From: Azospirillum sp. B510
GTDB taxonomy: Bacteria; Pseudomonadota; Alphaproteobacteria; Azospirillales; Azospirillaceae
Length of the DNA: 64,000 bases
Assembly (NCBI RefSeq): GCF_000010725.1
Contig: NC_013855.1
Coordinates: 310,001 to 374,000 of the forward strand
Reading direction: 5' to 3'
The position numbers and the translations under genes are program-made. The notes below the pieces were generated by a model. It did not search any database and was not told where the DNA came from. It was given only the letters and a program-made list of their open reading frames with translations. Each line of letters begins with the position of its first letter. The first letter of the stretch is position 1. Positions 52,655 to 62,672 of the stretch are shown in pieces.

Positions 52655-53452
52655 TTACTTGGCGCTGGCGAGCAACCGCTGCACGATCGCCTCGACGTCG
52701 CGCGCCGCGTCGCTGGCGGGCGAGCGGGTCAGCAGCGGGGTCTGGTTGCGGATGGCGTCCCGCACCTTCAGGTCACGGCGGATGATGCCGGCCAGCGCCG
52801 GCTTGTATTTCAGGAAATTCTGGCAGGCCTTCAGGATGGTGCCATAGGTGCGCTCGCCGTCCTTCACGCTCTGCGCCATGTTGACCACGATCCTGAGGTC
52901 GGCGGACGGGTTGGTGGCGTGGGTCAGCTTGATGAAGGCGTAGGCGTCGGTCAGCGAGGTCGGCTCGTCCGTCGTCACCACCAGCGTGGTGCCGGCCGGG
53001 CCGGACAGGGTGCGCACCGTGCGGTCGACGCCGGCGCCCATGTCCATCACCACCCGGTCATAGCTCTTGGCCAGCTCCAGCAGATCGTTGCGCAGGCCGG
53101 ACAGCCGTTGGCTCGGCAGCTGGGCCAGGGTGCCGGATCCCGAGCGGCCGGCGATGATGTCGAAACCGGTGTCGGGGAAGCGCTGCGCCGCCTTGGCCAG
53201 CGTCACCTCGCCGTTGATGACGGCGCCCAAATCATTCTTGGGCGAGAATCCCAGCTGGATGTCGACGTTGGCGAGGCCGAGGTCACCGTCGAACAGCAGG
53301 GTGTTCATGCCCGCCTTGGTCAGGGCGTGGCTGAGCGTGATCGAGAACCACGTCTTGCCGACGCCGCCCTTTCCGCTGGCCACGGCGATGACGTTGGCGC
53401 CGCGCAACGGGCGAACGTTCTTGAGGGCGGCCGGGAACACCGGATCGGTCAT
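52655..53452 (-). CDS. flhG: MinD-like ATPase FlhG (FleN/YlxH)
   Basis: 265 aa. Deviant Walker A SGKGGVGKTWFSITLSHALT, switch DGDLGLANVDIQLG, and MDMGAGVDRTVRTLSGPAGT. FlhG works with FlhF to set flagellar number and position and antagonises the master regulator in polar flagellates. Its start overlaps the flhF stop by four bases (ATGA at 53449-53452). Confidence 0.93.
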   Translation of the reverse strand: MTDPVFPAALKNVRPLRGANVIAVASGKGGVGKTWFSITLSHALTKAGMNTLLFDGDLGLANVDIQLGFSPKNDLGAVINGEVTLAKAAQRFPDTGFDIIAGRSGSGTLAQLPSQRLSGLRNDLLELAKSYDRVVMDMGAGVDRTVRTLSGPAGTTLVVTTDEPTSLTDAYAFIKLTHATNPSADLRIVVNMAQSVKDGERTYGTILKACQNFLKYKPALAGIIRRDLKVRDAIRNQTPLLTRSPASDAARDVEAIVQRLLASAK

Positions 53453-54738
53453 GGCAGGGTCCTCGACGAGGGGGAACTGGCGGCTTTTGCCTTGGTTGCG
53501 GATTTCTGGGTCGCGGGCTTCGCCGGCTTCGCGGCGGCCCGGCGCTGTGGTGGGGGTGTCGGCGCCATGTCCTGTTCATTCTCCGGATCATCGTCCGGAT
53601 GGTCCTGACCCCGGCCGAATCCCGGTCCGAACTGGGGACCGCGCTTGGGCCTCCGCTCCGGTTCCCGGTCCTCCTGCCGATCTTCGTGGGAATCCTCATC
53701 CTCGTCGGGCTCGGCGGCCCGTGAGGTCCGGCGCGGGGCCTCGTCCTTCACCGCCGCCGCCTTCTCCTCGGGTGGGATCATCATGCGGGCGAGCGCCAGC
53801 GGGTTCAGCGCCGTCAGGCCCTCGGCCACCTTGGAGGAGATGCTGGCATCGCAGAAGGACAGCCGGGCGCGGGCGGCGATCGCCAGGACGCTGCCCAGAC
53901 GGCGGGCCATGTCGAGCCGGGTGACCAGCATGCGCCGCACACCGACCGCCTTGAAGGCGAGCGCCATGTCGGCGGCCTCCAGCGCGTCCAGCCCGGCGGG
54001 CAGCACCAGCACCGGCTCCACCTCGCCGGCGGCCAGCATGGTCCGCAAATCCTGCATGTCGTCGGCGTCGAATGGGTTGCGCCCGGCGGTATCGACAAGG
54101 ACGAGGTCGGTGCGGCGATGCACCTCGAAGGCGCCGGCCAGCGCGTCGGGATCCTCGACCGTCGCCAGCTTCAGCTTCATCAGCCGGGTGAAGGCGGCCA
54201 ACTGGTCGACGCCGCCGGCCCGCACCGTGTCGGTGGTGATGACGCCGACCGAGCATTTCCGGAAGACGGCCCGCGCCGCCAGCTTGGCCGCGACCAGCGT
54301 CTTGCCCGATCCCGGCGGGCCGACCAGGGCCAGCGGCTTCACCGGCGACCGGCCGTCGGGCAGCGGATTGAAGGTGAAGAAGGAATCGAGCGCCGAGCCG
54401 AGCGCCAGCCGCGGATCGTCGGTGTCCAGGCCCGACGCCGCGTCGATCAGCTGTTCGGCCAGCGCCGCCGGCACGCCGTGGCGTTGCAGGGCGTCGGCGA
54501 CCACGTCGCCGACATCGATCTCGGGTTCGATCGGCTTCACCGGCGCCTTGCCGCGCGCCCCGCGTCCGCCGTTGGCCGGGGCCGGCGGAAGGTCGTCCTC
54601 CTCCACCGCCGCCGTGACCCGCACGCCGCCGCCTTCCTCCTCGCGCGTCGCGACGATGATGGCATCGTCGCCCAGCGACTGGCGCACCATCCGCATGGCG
54701 TCGGACATGGTCTTGGCGTGGAAGGACTTCAGCCGCAT
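53449..54738 (-). CDS. flhF: SRP-type GTPase FlhF
   Basis: 429 aa. N-terminal RLKSFHAKTMSDAMRMVRQS, then a basic/Pro-rich linker, and a GTPase domain with GPPGSGKTLVAAKL, DTVRAGGVDQLAAFT and VDTAGRNPFDADDM. FlhF specifies the polar site of flagellar assembly. A C-terminal tail of about 90 residues is unusually charged and low-complexity (EDEDSHEDRQEDREPERRPK). It lies between flhA and flhG as in other polar flagellates. Confidence 0.93.
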   Translation of the reverse strand: MRLKSFHAKTMSDAMRMVRQSLGDDAIIVATREEEGGGVRVTAAVEEDDLPPAPANGGRGARGKAPVKPIEPEIDVGDVVADALQRHGVPAALAEQLIDAASGLDTDDPRLALGSALDSFFTFNPLPDGRSPVKPLALVGPPGSGKTLVAAKLAARAVFRKCSVGVITTDTVRAGGVDQLAAFTRLMKLKLATVEDPDALAGAFEVHRRTDLVLVDTAGRNPFDADDMQDLRTMLAAGEVEPVLVLPAGLDALEAADMALAFKAVGVRRMLVTRLDMARRLGSVLAIAARARLSFCDASISSKVAEGLTALNPLALARMMIPPEEKAAAVKDEAPRRTSRAAEPDEDEDSHEDRQEDREPERRPKRGPQFGPGFGRGQDHPDDDPENEQDMAPTPPPQRRAAAKPAKPATQKSATKAKAASSPSSRTLP

Positions 54739-54784
54739 GGGCAGCGCCTTCCGTCAGCGAAGGAAAGGGGGACGGCGCGCGCCA

Positions 54785-56968
54785 TCAGATCTGCCCCAGC
54801 GTCTTGATGCGGGCCTTCGGATGGATCTCGTTCTGTGACATGACCACGGTCGCCGGCCGGAACCGCTCGACGATGGAGCGGACGAAGGGCCGGATCAGCG
54901 GGCTGGTCAACAGAACGGGACTCTCGCCCATCATGGCATGTCGCTCGAAGGTTTGGCGGACGGAGGTGATGAACTGTTGCAGGCGGGACGGGGCCATCGT
55001 CAGCTGCCGGTCGTCCCCGTCGCCCACCAGGGATTCGGCGAACGCCTGTTCCCATTCGGGCGACAGGGTGACGAGCGGGATGAAGCCCATCTCGTTCGTG
55101 TTCGCGTCGCAGATCTGCCGGGCAAGGCGGGAGCGCACATGCTCGGTGATCTGGGTGATGCTGCGGGTCTGGCTGGTCGCTTCGGATACCCCTTCCAATA
55201 TGGTGGGAAGATCCCGGATCGAGACGCGTTCGGCAAGGAGATTCTGCAACACCCGTTGCAATCCGCCCACAGTGATCTGACTGGGCACCACGTCGCCGAT
55301 CAGCTTCTGGTGTTCCTTGTCGGTCTCGTCCAGCAGCTTCTGCGTCTCGGTGAAGGACAGCAGTTCCGGCATGTTGTCCTTGATCAGCTCGGTCAGGTGG
55401 GTGGTGACCACGGTCGACGGGTCGACCACGGTGTAGCCCTTGAACAGCGCCTCCTCGCGGTATCCCGGCTCGATCCAGATGGCGGGCAGGCCGAAGGTCG
55501 GCTCGACCGTCTGTTCGCCGGGCAGGCTCATGGCGTCGCCGCGCGGGTCCATCACCAGCAGCATGTTGGGGCGGATGTCGCCGCGCCCGGCCTCGATCTC
55601 CTTCACGCGGATGATGTAGGTGTTGGGCGGCAGCTGGAGGTTGTCCTGGATGCGCACCGCCGGCATGACGAAACCGACCTCGCCGGCGATCTGCCGGCGC
55701 AGGCCCTTGATCTGGTCGGTCAGCCGGTGGCTGCCCGCCTGCGGCTGGTTGATCAGCGACAACAGGCCATAGCCCAGCTCCAGCCGGATCAGATCGATGG
55801 CGAGCGCGGTGGCGATCGGCTCGTCCGGGGCGGGCCCGACGCCCGGCGCGCCGCCCGGTCCGGCGCCGGCCGCCTCGGCCTCCGCCGCCGCCGCGGCCTC
55901 TTCCGCCTCCTTCCGCGCGCGCAGGCGCGGCATGTACCATGCGGCGAAGCCAACGGCGCCGATGACCGGGGCCAGCGTCAGGATCGGCATGCCCGGCAGC
56001 AGGGCCAGCACGCCGATGGCGGTGGCGGCGAGCGCCAGCGCCTGGCTGTGGCCGGTGAGCTGGCCCACCACCGCCTTGTCGGTGGAGCCGCCCATGCCGG
56101 CCTTCGACACCAGGAAGCCGGCGGAGATCGAGATCACCAGCGCCGGGATCTGGGAGACGAGGCCGTCGCCGATGGTCAGCTTGGTGAAGGTGTCCAGCGC
56201 CGTCATCACCGGCATGTCGTGGCGCAGCACCGCGATGGTGACGCCGCCGATGATGTTGATGAACATGATCATCAGGCCGGCGACCGCGTCGCCCTTCACG
56301 AATTTCGACGCGCCGTCCATCGAGCCGAAGAAGGCGCTTTCGTCCTCCAGCTCCTTGCGGCGCGCCCGCGCGGTGCCCTCGTCGATCATGCCGGCCGACA
56401 GGTCGGCGTCGATGGCCATCTGCTTGCCGGGCATGGCGTCTAGGGTGAAGCGCGCCGCCACTTCGGCGATGCGGCCCGAACCGGCGGTGATGACCTTGAA
56501 GTTCACGATGGTCAGGATGGAGTAGATGATCACGCCGATGACGAAGTCGCCGCCCATCACCAGGCTGGCGAAGGCCTCGATCACATGGCCGGCGGCCGAG
56601 GTGCCCTCATGCCCCTGGGTCAGGATCAGGCGCGTCGAGGCCATGTTCAGCGACAGGCGCAGCAGGGTGGTGATCAGCAGGATCGTCGGGTAGGAGGACA
56701 GTTGCAGCGGCTTCTCGATGAACAGCACCACCATCAGGATCAGGATGGAGACGGTGATGTTCAGCCCCAGCATCATGTCGAGCATGATGCTGGGCAGCGG
56801 CATGATCAGCCCGACCACGACGATCAGGATGCCGATGGCCATCGCCACGTCGCCGCGCTTCAACGACGCCTTGGTGACCGCCCACATCTCGCCGAAGGCG
56901 GCCATGTTGCCGGGACCGCCGCCACCGCCGGCACCTCCCCCGCCGCTGTTCTGCTCCGTCAGCGCCAT
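54785..56968 (-). CDS. flhA: Flagellar export gate protein FlhA
   Basis: 727 aa. An N-terminal membrane part of about eight helices (MAIGILIVVVGLIMPLPSIM) includes the FHIPEP-like region LTKLTIGDGLVSQIPALVIS and FTLDAMPGKQMAIDADLSAG. The cytoplasmic C-terminal domain starts near 370. It forms the export gate for flagellar axial proteins. A Gly-rich extension (GGGGAGGGGGPG) precedes the first conserved segment. GGGAG precedes ATG 56968. Confidence 0.96.
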   Translation of the reverse strand: MALTEQNSGGGGAGGGGGPGNMAAFGEMWAVTKASLKRGDVAMAIGILIVVVGLIMPLPSIMLDMMLGLNITVSILILMVVLFIEKPLQLSSYPTILLITTLLRLSLNMASTRLILTQGHEGTSAAGHVIEAFASLVMGGDFVIGVIIYSILTIVNFKVITAGSGRIAEVAARFTLDAMPGKQMAIDADLSAGMIDEGTARARRKELEDESAFFGSMDGASKFVKGDAVAGLMIMFINIIGGVTIAVLRHDMPVMTALDTFTKLTIGDGLVSQIPALVISISAGFLVSKAGMGGSTDKAVVGQLTGHSQALALAATAIGVLALLPGMPILTLAPVIGAVGFAAWYMPRLRARKEAEEAAAAAEAEAAGAGPGGAPGVGPAPDEPIATALAIDLIRLELGYGLLSLINQPQAGSHRLTDQIKGLRRQIAGEVGFVMPAVRIQDNLQLPPNTYIIRVKEIEAGRGDIRPNMLLVMDPRGDAMSLPGEQTVEPTFGLPAIWIEPGYREEALFKGYTVVDPSTVVTTHLTELIKDNMPELLSFTETQKLLDETDKEHQKLIGDVVPSQITVGGLQRVLQNLLAERVSIRDLPTILEGVSEATSQTRSITQITEHVRSRLARQICDANTNEMGFIPLVTLSPEWEQAFAESLVGDGDDRQLTMAPSRLQQFITSVRQTFERHAMMGESPVLLTSPLIRPFVRSIVERFRPATVVMSQNEIHPKARIKTLGQI

Positions 56969-57005
56969 GTCTGCTCCCGCCGCTCAGGCCCGGATGGACG
57001 CGCCG

Positions 57006-58559
57006 TCAGGCTGTCGCCCGTTCTTCGTTGCCGGGCGCCGGCACGGCGCGGCCCTCGTCGCCGTACTGCTTCAGCTTGTTGCGCAGCGTGCGGATCGAGA
57101 TGCCCAGGATGTTGGCGGCGTGGGTGCGGTTGCCCAGACAGTGGGTCAGCGTCTCCAGGATCAGGTCGCGCTCGACATCCGCCACGGTGCGGCCGATCAG
57201 CGCGGCGAGGCCGGCGGCGCTGCCGTTGTTGGCGGAGGCCGCCGCAGCGGCCGCCGCCGCACCACCGTTGGCCGGCATGCCGTAAGGGCCGGGCTTGCCG
57301 CCCTTGGGCGGTCCGTAACCGCTCGGCAGCCCTCCCTGGGGGGGGGGCATCAGCGGCGGGGCGACAGCGGCCGGCACCGTGCCGCCGGGACCGGCGAAGG
57401 GGTTGGCGACCGGCGAATCACTGGGGATGGAGGCCTGGGCGCTGCCTTCCGGCGCCAGCATCTTGCTGGTCAGCATGATCGCTTCCGGCCCGACCTCCTC
57501 GCCGCGCGACAGCAGAACGGCGCGGTGCATGGTGTTTTCCAGCTCGCGCACGTTGCCGCGCCAGTGATGCGTCTTCAGCATCAAAAGCGCGTCCTCGGTC
57601 AGGCGCTTCTCGCCCAGCCCGTTGGCCTCGGCGTATTTCTTCAGGAAATGGTCGGCGATCAGCGGGATGTCGGCCGGGCGTTCGCGCAGGGAGGGGATCG
57701 CCACGCTGAACACGTTCAGGCGGAAATACAGATCCTCGCGGAAATTGCCGGAACGGACCTCCGCCTCCAGATTGCGGTTGGAGGTGGCGATCAGGCGGAC
57801 ATTGACCCTGACCGGCTGGCTGGAGCCGATGCGGTCGATCTCCTTCTCCTGGATGGCGCGCAACAGCTTGGCCTGGAGCCGCGGATGCATCTCCGACAGC
57901 TCGTCCAGCAGCAGGGTGCCGTTGTTGGCCTCCTCGAACTTGCCGAGCCGGCGGGCGACGGCGCCGGTGAAGGCGCCCTTCTCATGGCCGAACAGCTCCG
58001 ATTCCAGCAGGTTTTCCGGGATGGCGGCGCAGTTCACCGCGACGAAGGGCTCGCCCGACCGCCGGCTCTTGCGGTGGATGAAGCGGGCCATCAGCTCCTT
58101 GCCGGTGCCGCTTTCGCCGGTGATCATGACGGAGGCGTCGCTGGGCGCCACCTGTTCGGCCAGCCGCAGCGTCGCCAGCATCGCCGGATCGCTGCAGACG
58201 ATGGAATGGCTTTCCTCGGCCACCGCCTCCAGGACCGCGGCGATCAGCTCGGCATTGGGCGGCAGCGGCAGATATTCCTTGGCGCCGGCACGGATGGCGC
58301 GGACGGCGGCGGCCGCATCGGTGCCGATGCCGCAGGCGACCACCGGGATGGTGATCCGCTCCGACTTCAGGCTGTCGATGAAGGTGGCGATGTCCAGCTT
58401 GACGTCGATCATCACCAGATCGGCACCGGCGGCGGCGCGCAACGCGGTCAGCGCCCCTTCGATGCTGTCGGTGTGCGACACCTTGGCGCCCCGCTTCATG
58501 GCGATCTTGCCGGCGGCGGTGATGTAGCCTTCCAACGTTCCAACGATCAGCAGACGCAT
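57006..58559 (-). CDS. flbD: Sigma-54-dependent flagellar regulator FlbD
   Basis: 517 aa. A receiver-like N-terminal domain (about 1-115, with Asp52), a sigma-54 activator AAA domain with Walker A GESGTGKE (148-155) and an intact HEKGAFTGA (192-200), and a C-terminal Fis-type helix-turn-helix ([20 protein letters not shown]). Residues about 370-440 form a Pro/Gly/Ala-rich linker longer than usual. FlbD activates late flagellar genes from sigma-54 promoters and represses early ones; the fliF promoter here is such a site. It is 4 bp after the MotA-like gene. Confidence 0.94.
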   Translation of the reverse strand: MRLLIVGTLEGYITAAGKIAMKRGAKVSHTDSIEGALTALRAAAGADLVMIDVKLDIATFIDSLKSERITIPVVACGIGTDAAAAVRAIRAGAKEYLPLPPNAELIAAVLEAVAEESHSIVCSDPAMLATLRLAEQVAPSDASVMITGESGTGKELMARFIHRKSRRSGEPFVAVNCAAIPENLLESELFGHEKGAFTGAVARRLGKFEEANNGTLLLDELSEMHPRLQAKLLRAIQEKEIDRIGSSQPVRVNVRLIATSNRNLEAEVRSGNFREDLYFRLNVFSVAIPSLRERPADIPLIADHFLKKYAEANGLGEKRLTEDALLMLKTHHWRGNVRELENTMHRAVLLSRGEEVGPEAIMLTSKMLAPEGSAQASIPSDSPVANPFAGPGGTVPAAVAPPLMPPPQGGLPSGYGPPKGGKPGPYGMPANGGAAAAAAAASANNGSAAGLAALIGRTVADVERDLILETLTHCLGNRTHAANILGISIRTLRNKLKQYGDEGRAVPAPGNEERATA

Positions 58560-58563
58560 AGCC

Positions 58564-59499
58564 TTACGCTCCCACTCTCGGGGCTTCCCGGTCGAAATAC
58601 TGGATCCGCTTTCCAGGCGGCAGGACGGCGTTCAGGAGCATCTCCAGACGCCGCGGATTCTCCTGGCGCGCGATGGACACGGCGCCGATGGTATAGAGGG
58701 TCTTGACCAGCGCGTCCTCCTCCGCCGCCCGCTCGACCTTGGCGGCGAGCGGGGAGAGGACGACGTTGCCGAGCACGGCCCCGTAGAAGGTCGTCAGCAG
58801 AGCCAAGGCCATCGCCGGCCCGATGGCCGACGGGTCGCTGAGGCTGCCCAGCATCTGCACCAGCCCGACCAGCGTGCCGATCAGCCCCATGGCCGGGGCC
58901 ACCTCGGAGGCGCGGCGCAGCACGCCGGCGCTCTTGCCATGGCCGCCGGCCGTCGCCTCGACCTCGCCGGTCAGCATCCGCTCGATGGCGTCGGGCGGCA
59001 GCCCCTCGGTGATCAGGGTGACGCTGCGGTGCAGGAAGGGCTCGGCGCGCAGCTCCGGCAGGACGTTGCGCAGGGTCTCCGGCCCGGCCCGGCGCGCCGC
59101 CTCGGCCAGCAGCAGCACCTGCCGCGCCACCCCCTTGGGATCCAGCGTCTGGTGGACCAGCACCGCCGCCGCGTTCTTCCAGGCGACGGCGACGTCGCCC
59201 AGCGAGAAGGAGGCGGTGGTGACCGCCAGCGTCCCGCCCAGCACGATCAGCAGCGACGGCGGGTCGAGGAAGGCGCGGGCCGAACCTCCGGTGGTGATGG
59301 CGATCAGGATCACCGCGGCGGCGGCGGCCAGCCCGACCAGCGTCGCCATGTCCAGCCCGCCGCGCAGCCGCACGCTCCGCCCCGGCGCGCTCGCACCGGT
59401 GGGGGCGCCGCTGGCCGTCGGCTCGGCCTGCGCCGCGGCACGGGGGCCGCCGGCCGCCGCTTTGGCGCGGGATGCGGTGCTGTCGGAGGAAACCGCCAT
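58564..59499 (-). CDS. motA: MotA/PomA-like proton-channel subunit (orphan)
   Basis: 311 aa. Four membrane spans; the motor-type Pro-containing helix is [20 protein letters not shown], followed by [20 protein letters not shown]. The first about 50 residues are low-complexity and polar. MotA/PomA couples ion flow to flagellar torque with MotB. No motB is in the window, so the partner lies elsewhere, or this is a flagellum-specific variant. Start ATG 59499 overlaps the fliN stop codon by one base. Confidence 0.88.
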   Translation of the reverse strand: MAVSSDSTASRAKAAAGGPRAAAQAEPTASGAPTGASAPGRSVRLRGGLDMATLVGLAAAAAVILIAITTGGSARAFLDPPSLLIVLGGTLAVTTASFSLGDVAVAWKNAAAVLVHQTLDPKGVARQVLLLAEAARRAGPETLRNVLPELRAEPFLHRSVTLITEGLPPDAIERMLTGEVEATAGGHGKSAGVLRRASEVAPAMGLIGTLVGLVQMLGSLSDPSAIGPAMALALLTTFYGAVLGNVVLSPLAAKVERAAEEDALVKTLYTIGAVSIARQENPRRLEMLLNAVLPPGKRIQYFDREAPRVGA

Positions 59500-59816
59500 C
59501 AGCCCCGGTCCGATTTGATGATTTCAGTCATGGTGATGCCCAGCCGGTCCTCCACCACCACCACCTCGCCGCGGGCGACCAGGCGGTTGTTGACGTAGAT
59601 GTCGATGGCCTCGCCGACCTTGCGGTCCAGCTCGACCACGGCGCCGCGGCCCAGCTTCAGCAGCTGCGCCACCTGCATCGTCGATTTGCCCAGCACGGCG
59701 GAAATCTGGACGGGGATGTCGTACACCGCCTCCAGATCCTTGGCGATGCCTGGACTGGTGTATTCGTCGTTGTCGCCGCCGTGCAGATCGTTCAGCGAAA
59801 AATTGTCGCTCGGCAT
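59499..59816 (-). CDS. fliN: Flagellar motor switch protein FliN
   Basis: 105 aa: a short N-terminal region, then a SpoA domain (YDIPVQISAVLGKSTMQVAQ, LLKLGRGAVVELDRKVGEAI, NNRLVARGEVVVVEDRLGIT). C-ring component with FliM and FliG. GGGAGG precedes ATG 59816. A second copy is at 38769-39071. Confidence 0.93.
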   Translation of the reverse strand: MPSDNFSLNDLHGGDNDEYTSPGIAKDLEAVYDIPVQISAVLGKSTMQVAQLLKLGRGAVVELDRKVGEAIDIYVNNRLVARGEVVVVEDRLGITMTEIIKSDRG

Positions 59817-59850
59817 GTCGGTCTCGGACCTCCCTCATTCCGGACACCCC

Positions 59851-60621
59851 TCAGACGGGGGCCGGAGCCTCCAGCATGTGCGCGGCGCGGCGTTCGATCT
59901 CGGCCAGCAACTGGGCGGTATCCCGCTCCATGCCCCCCTCGGCCCATTCGATGCGGCAGCCGCCGGGGGCGATCGACGGATCGCCGATCACCATCAGCTT
60001 GGCGCCGAAGCCGCGCGCCCCAACCGTCCCGTCCAGATGGTCGCGCACCAGACCCATCGTGTCCTCCGCCACCCGGATGACCAGCCGCGGCTCGTCGGTC
60101 AGGTCGGTCAGGCAGGTGCGGACCATTCCCTCCACCTCCAGCATGCCGCCGCGCCGCGCCCATTCCGGCAGCAGCTTGCGGACGATGGCCAGCGCCAGAT
60201 GGACCGGCTGTTCGCCGCGCGCCGCATTGCCGGCCTCGCGTTCGGCCAGCAGCCGGGCCACCCCGTCGGCGATCTGGGCGAGTGCGTTGGCGATGCGGTT
60301 GTTCACCGTCGCCTCGATCTCGGTCTTGCCGCGCTCGTAACCGGTGTTCTGCCCGGCGGCCATGCCGTCGGTGAAGCCCTTGCCGTAGCCGGCGGCGGTG
60401 CCCTCCGACTTGCCAGCGGCCATGCCCTCCTCATAGGCCTGGGCGCGGGCGGCGTTCAGCTCCTCCTCGCCGAAGGTCGGGGCGGGCGGCGGCTCCGGCT
60501 CCGGTTCCGGCTGAGCCGACAGCTCGTCCTCTGGCAGCAGCTCGTCCTGGTCCACATGGGTGATGCGGGGGACGGCATCGACGTCGAAGGACTCGTCGAA
60601 GAGGAATTTGCGCACGCTCAT
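59851..60621 (-). CDS. fliH: Flagellar assembly protein FliH
   Basis: 256 aa. An acidic/Pro-rich N-terminus (LLPEDELSAQPEPEPEPPPA) is followed by a GxxxG-repeat helix (AAGKSEGTAAGYGKGFTDGM) typical of FliH, then the FliI-binding C-terminal domain. It regulates the export ATPase FliI. AAGGGGGAC precedes ATG 60621. In the related operons of other alphaproteobacteria it follows fliG; here it follows fliF directly. Confidence 0.9.
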   Translation of the reverse strand: MSVRKFLFDESFDVDAVPRITHVDQDELLPEDELSAQPEPEPEPPPAPTFGEEELNAARAQAYEEGMAAGKSEGTAAGYGKGFTDGMAAGQNTGYERGKTEIEATVNNRIANALAQIADGVARLLAEREAGNAARGEQPVHLALAIVRKLLPEWARRGGMLEVEGMVRTCLTDLTDEPRLVIRVAEDTMGLVRDHLDGTVGARGFGAKLMVIGDPSIAPGGCRIEWAEGGMERDTAQLLAEIERRAAHMLEAPAPV

Positions 60622-60668
60622 CGCCGTGGTCCCCCTTCAGGCGGTATGGAAACGGAGGCCGGCATCGC

Positions 60669-62330
60669 TCAGCTCTCCTGATACAGCCAGTTGCGCAGGA
60701 TCGACACGGCCTCTTCCGGGTGCTTGTCGACGATTTCGCCGACCTTGCGCAGGGAGGAGGCGCGGACGCGGCCCTCCACCCGGTTGATGTCGATCATCTG
60801 CTCCAGCTCCTCGTCGGCCTGGGCTGCCTCCAGCGCCAGATCCTGGGCCAGCGCGCCGGTGGGGGCGGCGAGTGCCGCCGGCATGCCGGCCTGATCGGTC
60901 AGCAGCCGGTCCATCTCGTCCTCCTCCTGCATCTCGGCCTTCTCGAAGGCGCGGGCGATCAGCGGGCGGATGACCAGCAGGATGATCAGGACGGCGACGA
61001 TGCCGAGCACGACCATCTCCGCGATGCGGAACAGGTCGTCCTTGGTCATGCCCATGAACAGCTCGTCCGGCTTCTGGATGTCGTCCTCGGGCGACCAGAA
61101 GCGCATGTTGATCACCTCCAGCGAGTCGCCGCGCACGGCGTCCAGCCCGACGGCCGAGCGCACCAGCGCCTTGATGCTCTCGATCTCCTGGTCGCTGCGC
61201 GGCTGATAGGCCGGCGGCGCGTCCTTGGAAAGCTGGTAGGTGCCGTCCACCAGCACCGCGACCGAGAGGCGGCGGACCTGGCCGCTTTCGCGGACATGCG
61301 ACTTGGTGGTCTTGGTGATCTCGTAATTGATCGTTTCTTCGGCGCGGTTCGACTTGTTCGAGGACAGCGGGCTGGCGCTGCTGCTCGATTGCGCGGTCGG
61401 CAGATTCTGGTCCACCGTGACCGGGGCCAGCGGGTCGCGGTCGCTGCTCTCGTTCGATTCATTGACGGTCTGGGTCGAACGGACGACCTGGCTGTCCGGA
61501 TCGAAGATTTCCGATTGGGTGGTGATGCGGTCGAAGTCGAGGTCGGCCGACACCTCCGCCCGCACCTTGCCATAGCCGAGGGTCCGGCCCAGCAGATCCT
61601 CGATGGTGCGGGCCAGACGGCCCTCATAGGCCTGCTTCTTCTCCTCGGCGCTCGCCATCATCGCTTCGGCGGTGTCGCTGCCGGTGCCGCGCGCCAGCAG
61701 CTTGCCCTTGTCGTCGACGATGGAGATGCGGTTGGGGTCCAGGTTGGGGACCGAGGCGGCGATCAGCTGCTGGATCGCCTGGATGTTCTCGCGGCTCAGC
61801 TGGGCGCCGGGGCGGAGTTTCAGGAAGACGCTGGCGGTCGCCGGATTCTGCTGGCGGGCGAACAGCTCGCGCTTGGGCAGAACCAGATGGACGCGGGCCT
61901 GCTGCACGCCGTTCAGCGTCTGCACCGTGCGCGCCATCTCGCCTTCCAGCGCGCGCAGGTGGTTGATGTTCTGCATGAAGCTGGTTGCGCCGAAGCCTTC
62001 GCCCTTGTCGAACAGCTCGTAGCCGACCGAGCCGCCGGACGGCAGGCCCTGCGCCGCCATGCGCATGCGCATCGGGCCGACCTGATCCGCCGGGACCATG
62101 ATCTTGGTGCCGCTCTTGTCGACGCTGAAGGGAACCTTGGCCTCCTCCAGCTTCTTGGCGATGGCCGCCGCCTCCGTCGGCTGGAGCTCGGCGTAGAGCA
62201 GTTCCATTTCCGGTGTCGACAGCCGGGTGGTCAGATAGACGAAGAATCCGATCAGCAGCAGCCCGACGCCGCCGATCGCGGCAAGGCGGGCGGGTCCGAG
62301 ATTGCGCAAGGTCTGCAGCAGGTTGTTCAC
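60669..62330 (-). CDS. fliF: Flagellar MS-ring protein FliF
   Basis: 553 aa from GTG 62330. Two membrane helices (about 13-33, AAIGGVGLLLIGFFVYLTTR, and about 425-450, MVVLGIVAVLIILLVIRPLI). Ring-building motifs: KLEEAKVPFSVDKSGTKIMV, VHLVLPKRELFARQQNPATA and SASVFLKL-like segment. The C-terminus (VEGRVRASSLRKVGEIVDKH) is the FliG-binding tail. The frame is open to 62408, but no conserved residues precede the GTG. First gene of the block, under the sigma-54 promoter at 62404-62419. Confidence 0.95.
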   Translation of the reverse strand: MNNLLQTLRNLGPARLAAIGGVGLLLIGFFVYLTTRLSTPEMELLYAELQPTEAAAIAKKLEEAKVPFSVDKSGTKIMVPADQVGPMRMRMAAQGLPSGGSVGYELFDKGEGFGATSFMQNINHLRALEGEMARTVQTLNGVQQARVHLVLPKRELFARQQNPATASVFLKLRPGAQLSRENIQAIQQLIAASVPNLDPNRISIVDDKGKLLARGTGSDTAEAMMASAEEKKQAYEGRLARTIEDLLGRTLGYGKVRAEVSADLDFDRITTQSEIFDPDSQVVRSTQTVNESNESSDRDPLAPVTVDQNLPTAQSSSSASPLSSNKSNRAEETINYEITKTTKSHVRESGQVRRLSVAVLVDGTYQLSKDAPPAYQPRSDQEIESIKALVRSAVGLDAVRGDSLEVINMRFWSPEDDIQKPDELFMGMTKDDLFRIAEMVVLGIVAVLIILLVIRPLIARAFEKAEMQEEDEMDRLLTDQAGMPAALAAPTGALAQDLALEAAQADEELEQMIDINRVEGRVRASSLRKVGEIVDKHPEEAVSILRNWLYQES

Positions 62331-62403
62331 GCGCGGTCCCCGATCGGATATCTCCCCGGCATACTCTCCACACAGCTCCGTTTCGCCAATGCGAGATGGA
62401 TTG

Positions 62404-62419
62404 TGCAAGTTCCGCGCCG
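62404..62419 (-). promoter_or_regulatory. Sigma-54 promoter of the fliF operon
   Basis: Reading on the minus strand, CGGCGC, five bases, TTGCA: the -24 GG and -12 GC doublets have exact 12-bp spacing and the -12 element is perfect. The start of transcription would be near 62392, about 60 bases before the fliF GTG. FlbD, encoded in the same operon, is the natural activator. Confidence 0.75.
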
Positions 62420-62420
62420 G

Positions 62421-62442
62421 GCATGCCTATGCTGTGGCATGC
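62421..62442. promoter_or_regulatory. Inverted repeat beside the sigma-54 promoter
   Basis: GCATGCC, eight bases, GGCATGC, ending two bases from the -24 element on its upstream side. Possible site for a regulator, for example FlbD. Confidence 0.45.
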
Positions 62443-62672
62443 TGCGTCGTCTTGATGAAGAGAGGGTTAATCGGCGGCAATTTTTGCCGGGCGCCCGGCA
62501 AAATATGCCTAGCGCCCCGCAAATGTTGCAGCCTTGCGACGATAATGTCAGCTTCCGGTCTGCAACCCTGGGTCACGATGCCGCAGGAGTTCGCCGCGAT
62601 GGCGGGGCCGCCCAGGCATCGGCGACCGTGGGTAGGATGATACCGGCCGATGCGCGAAAGGAGTGCGATGGT

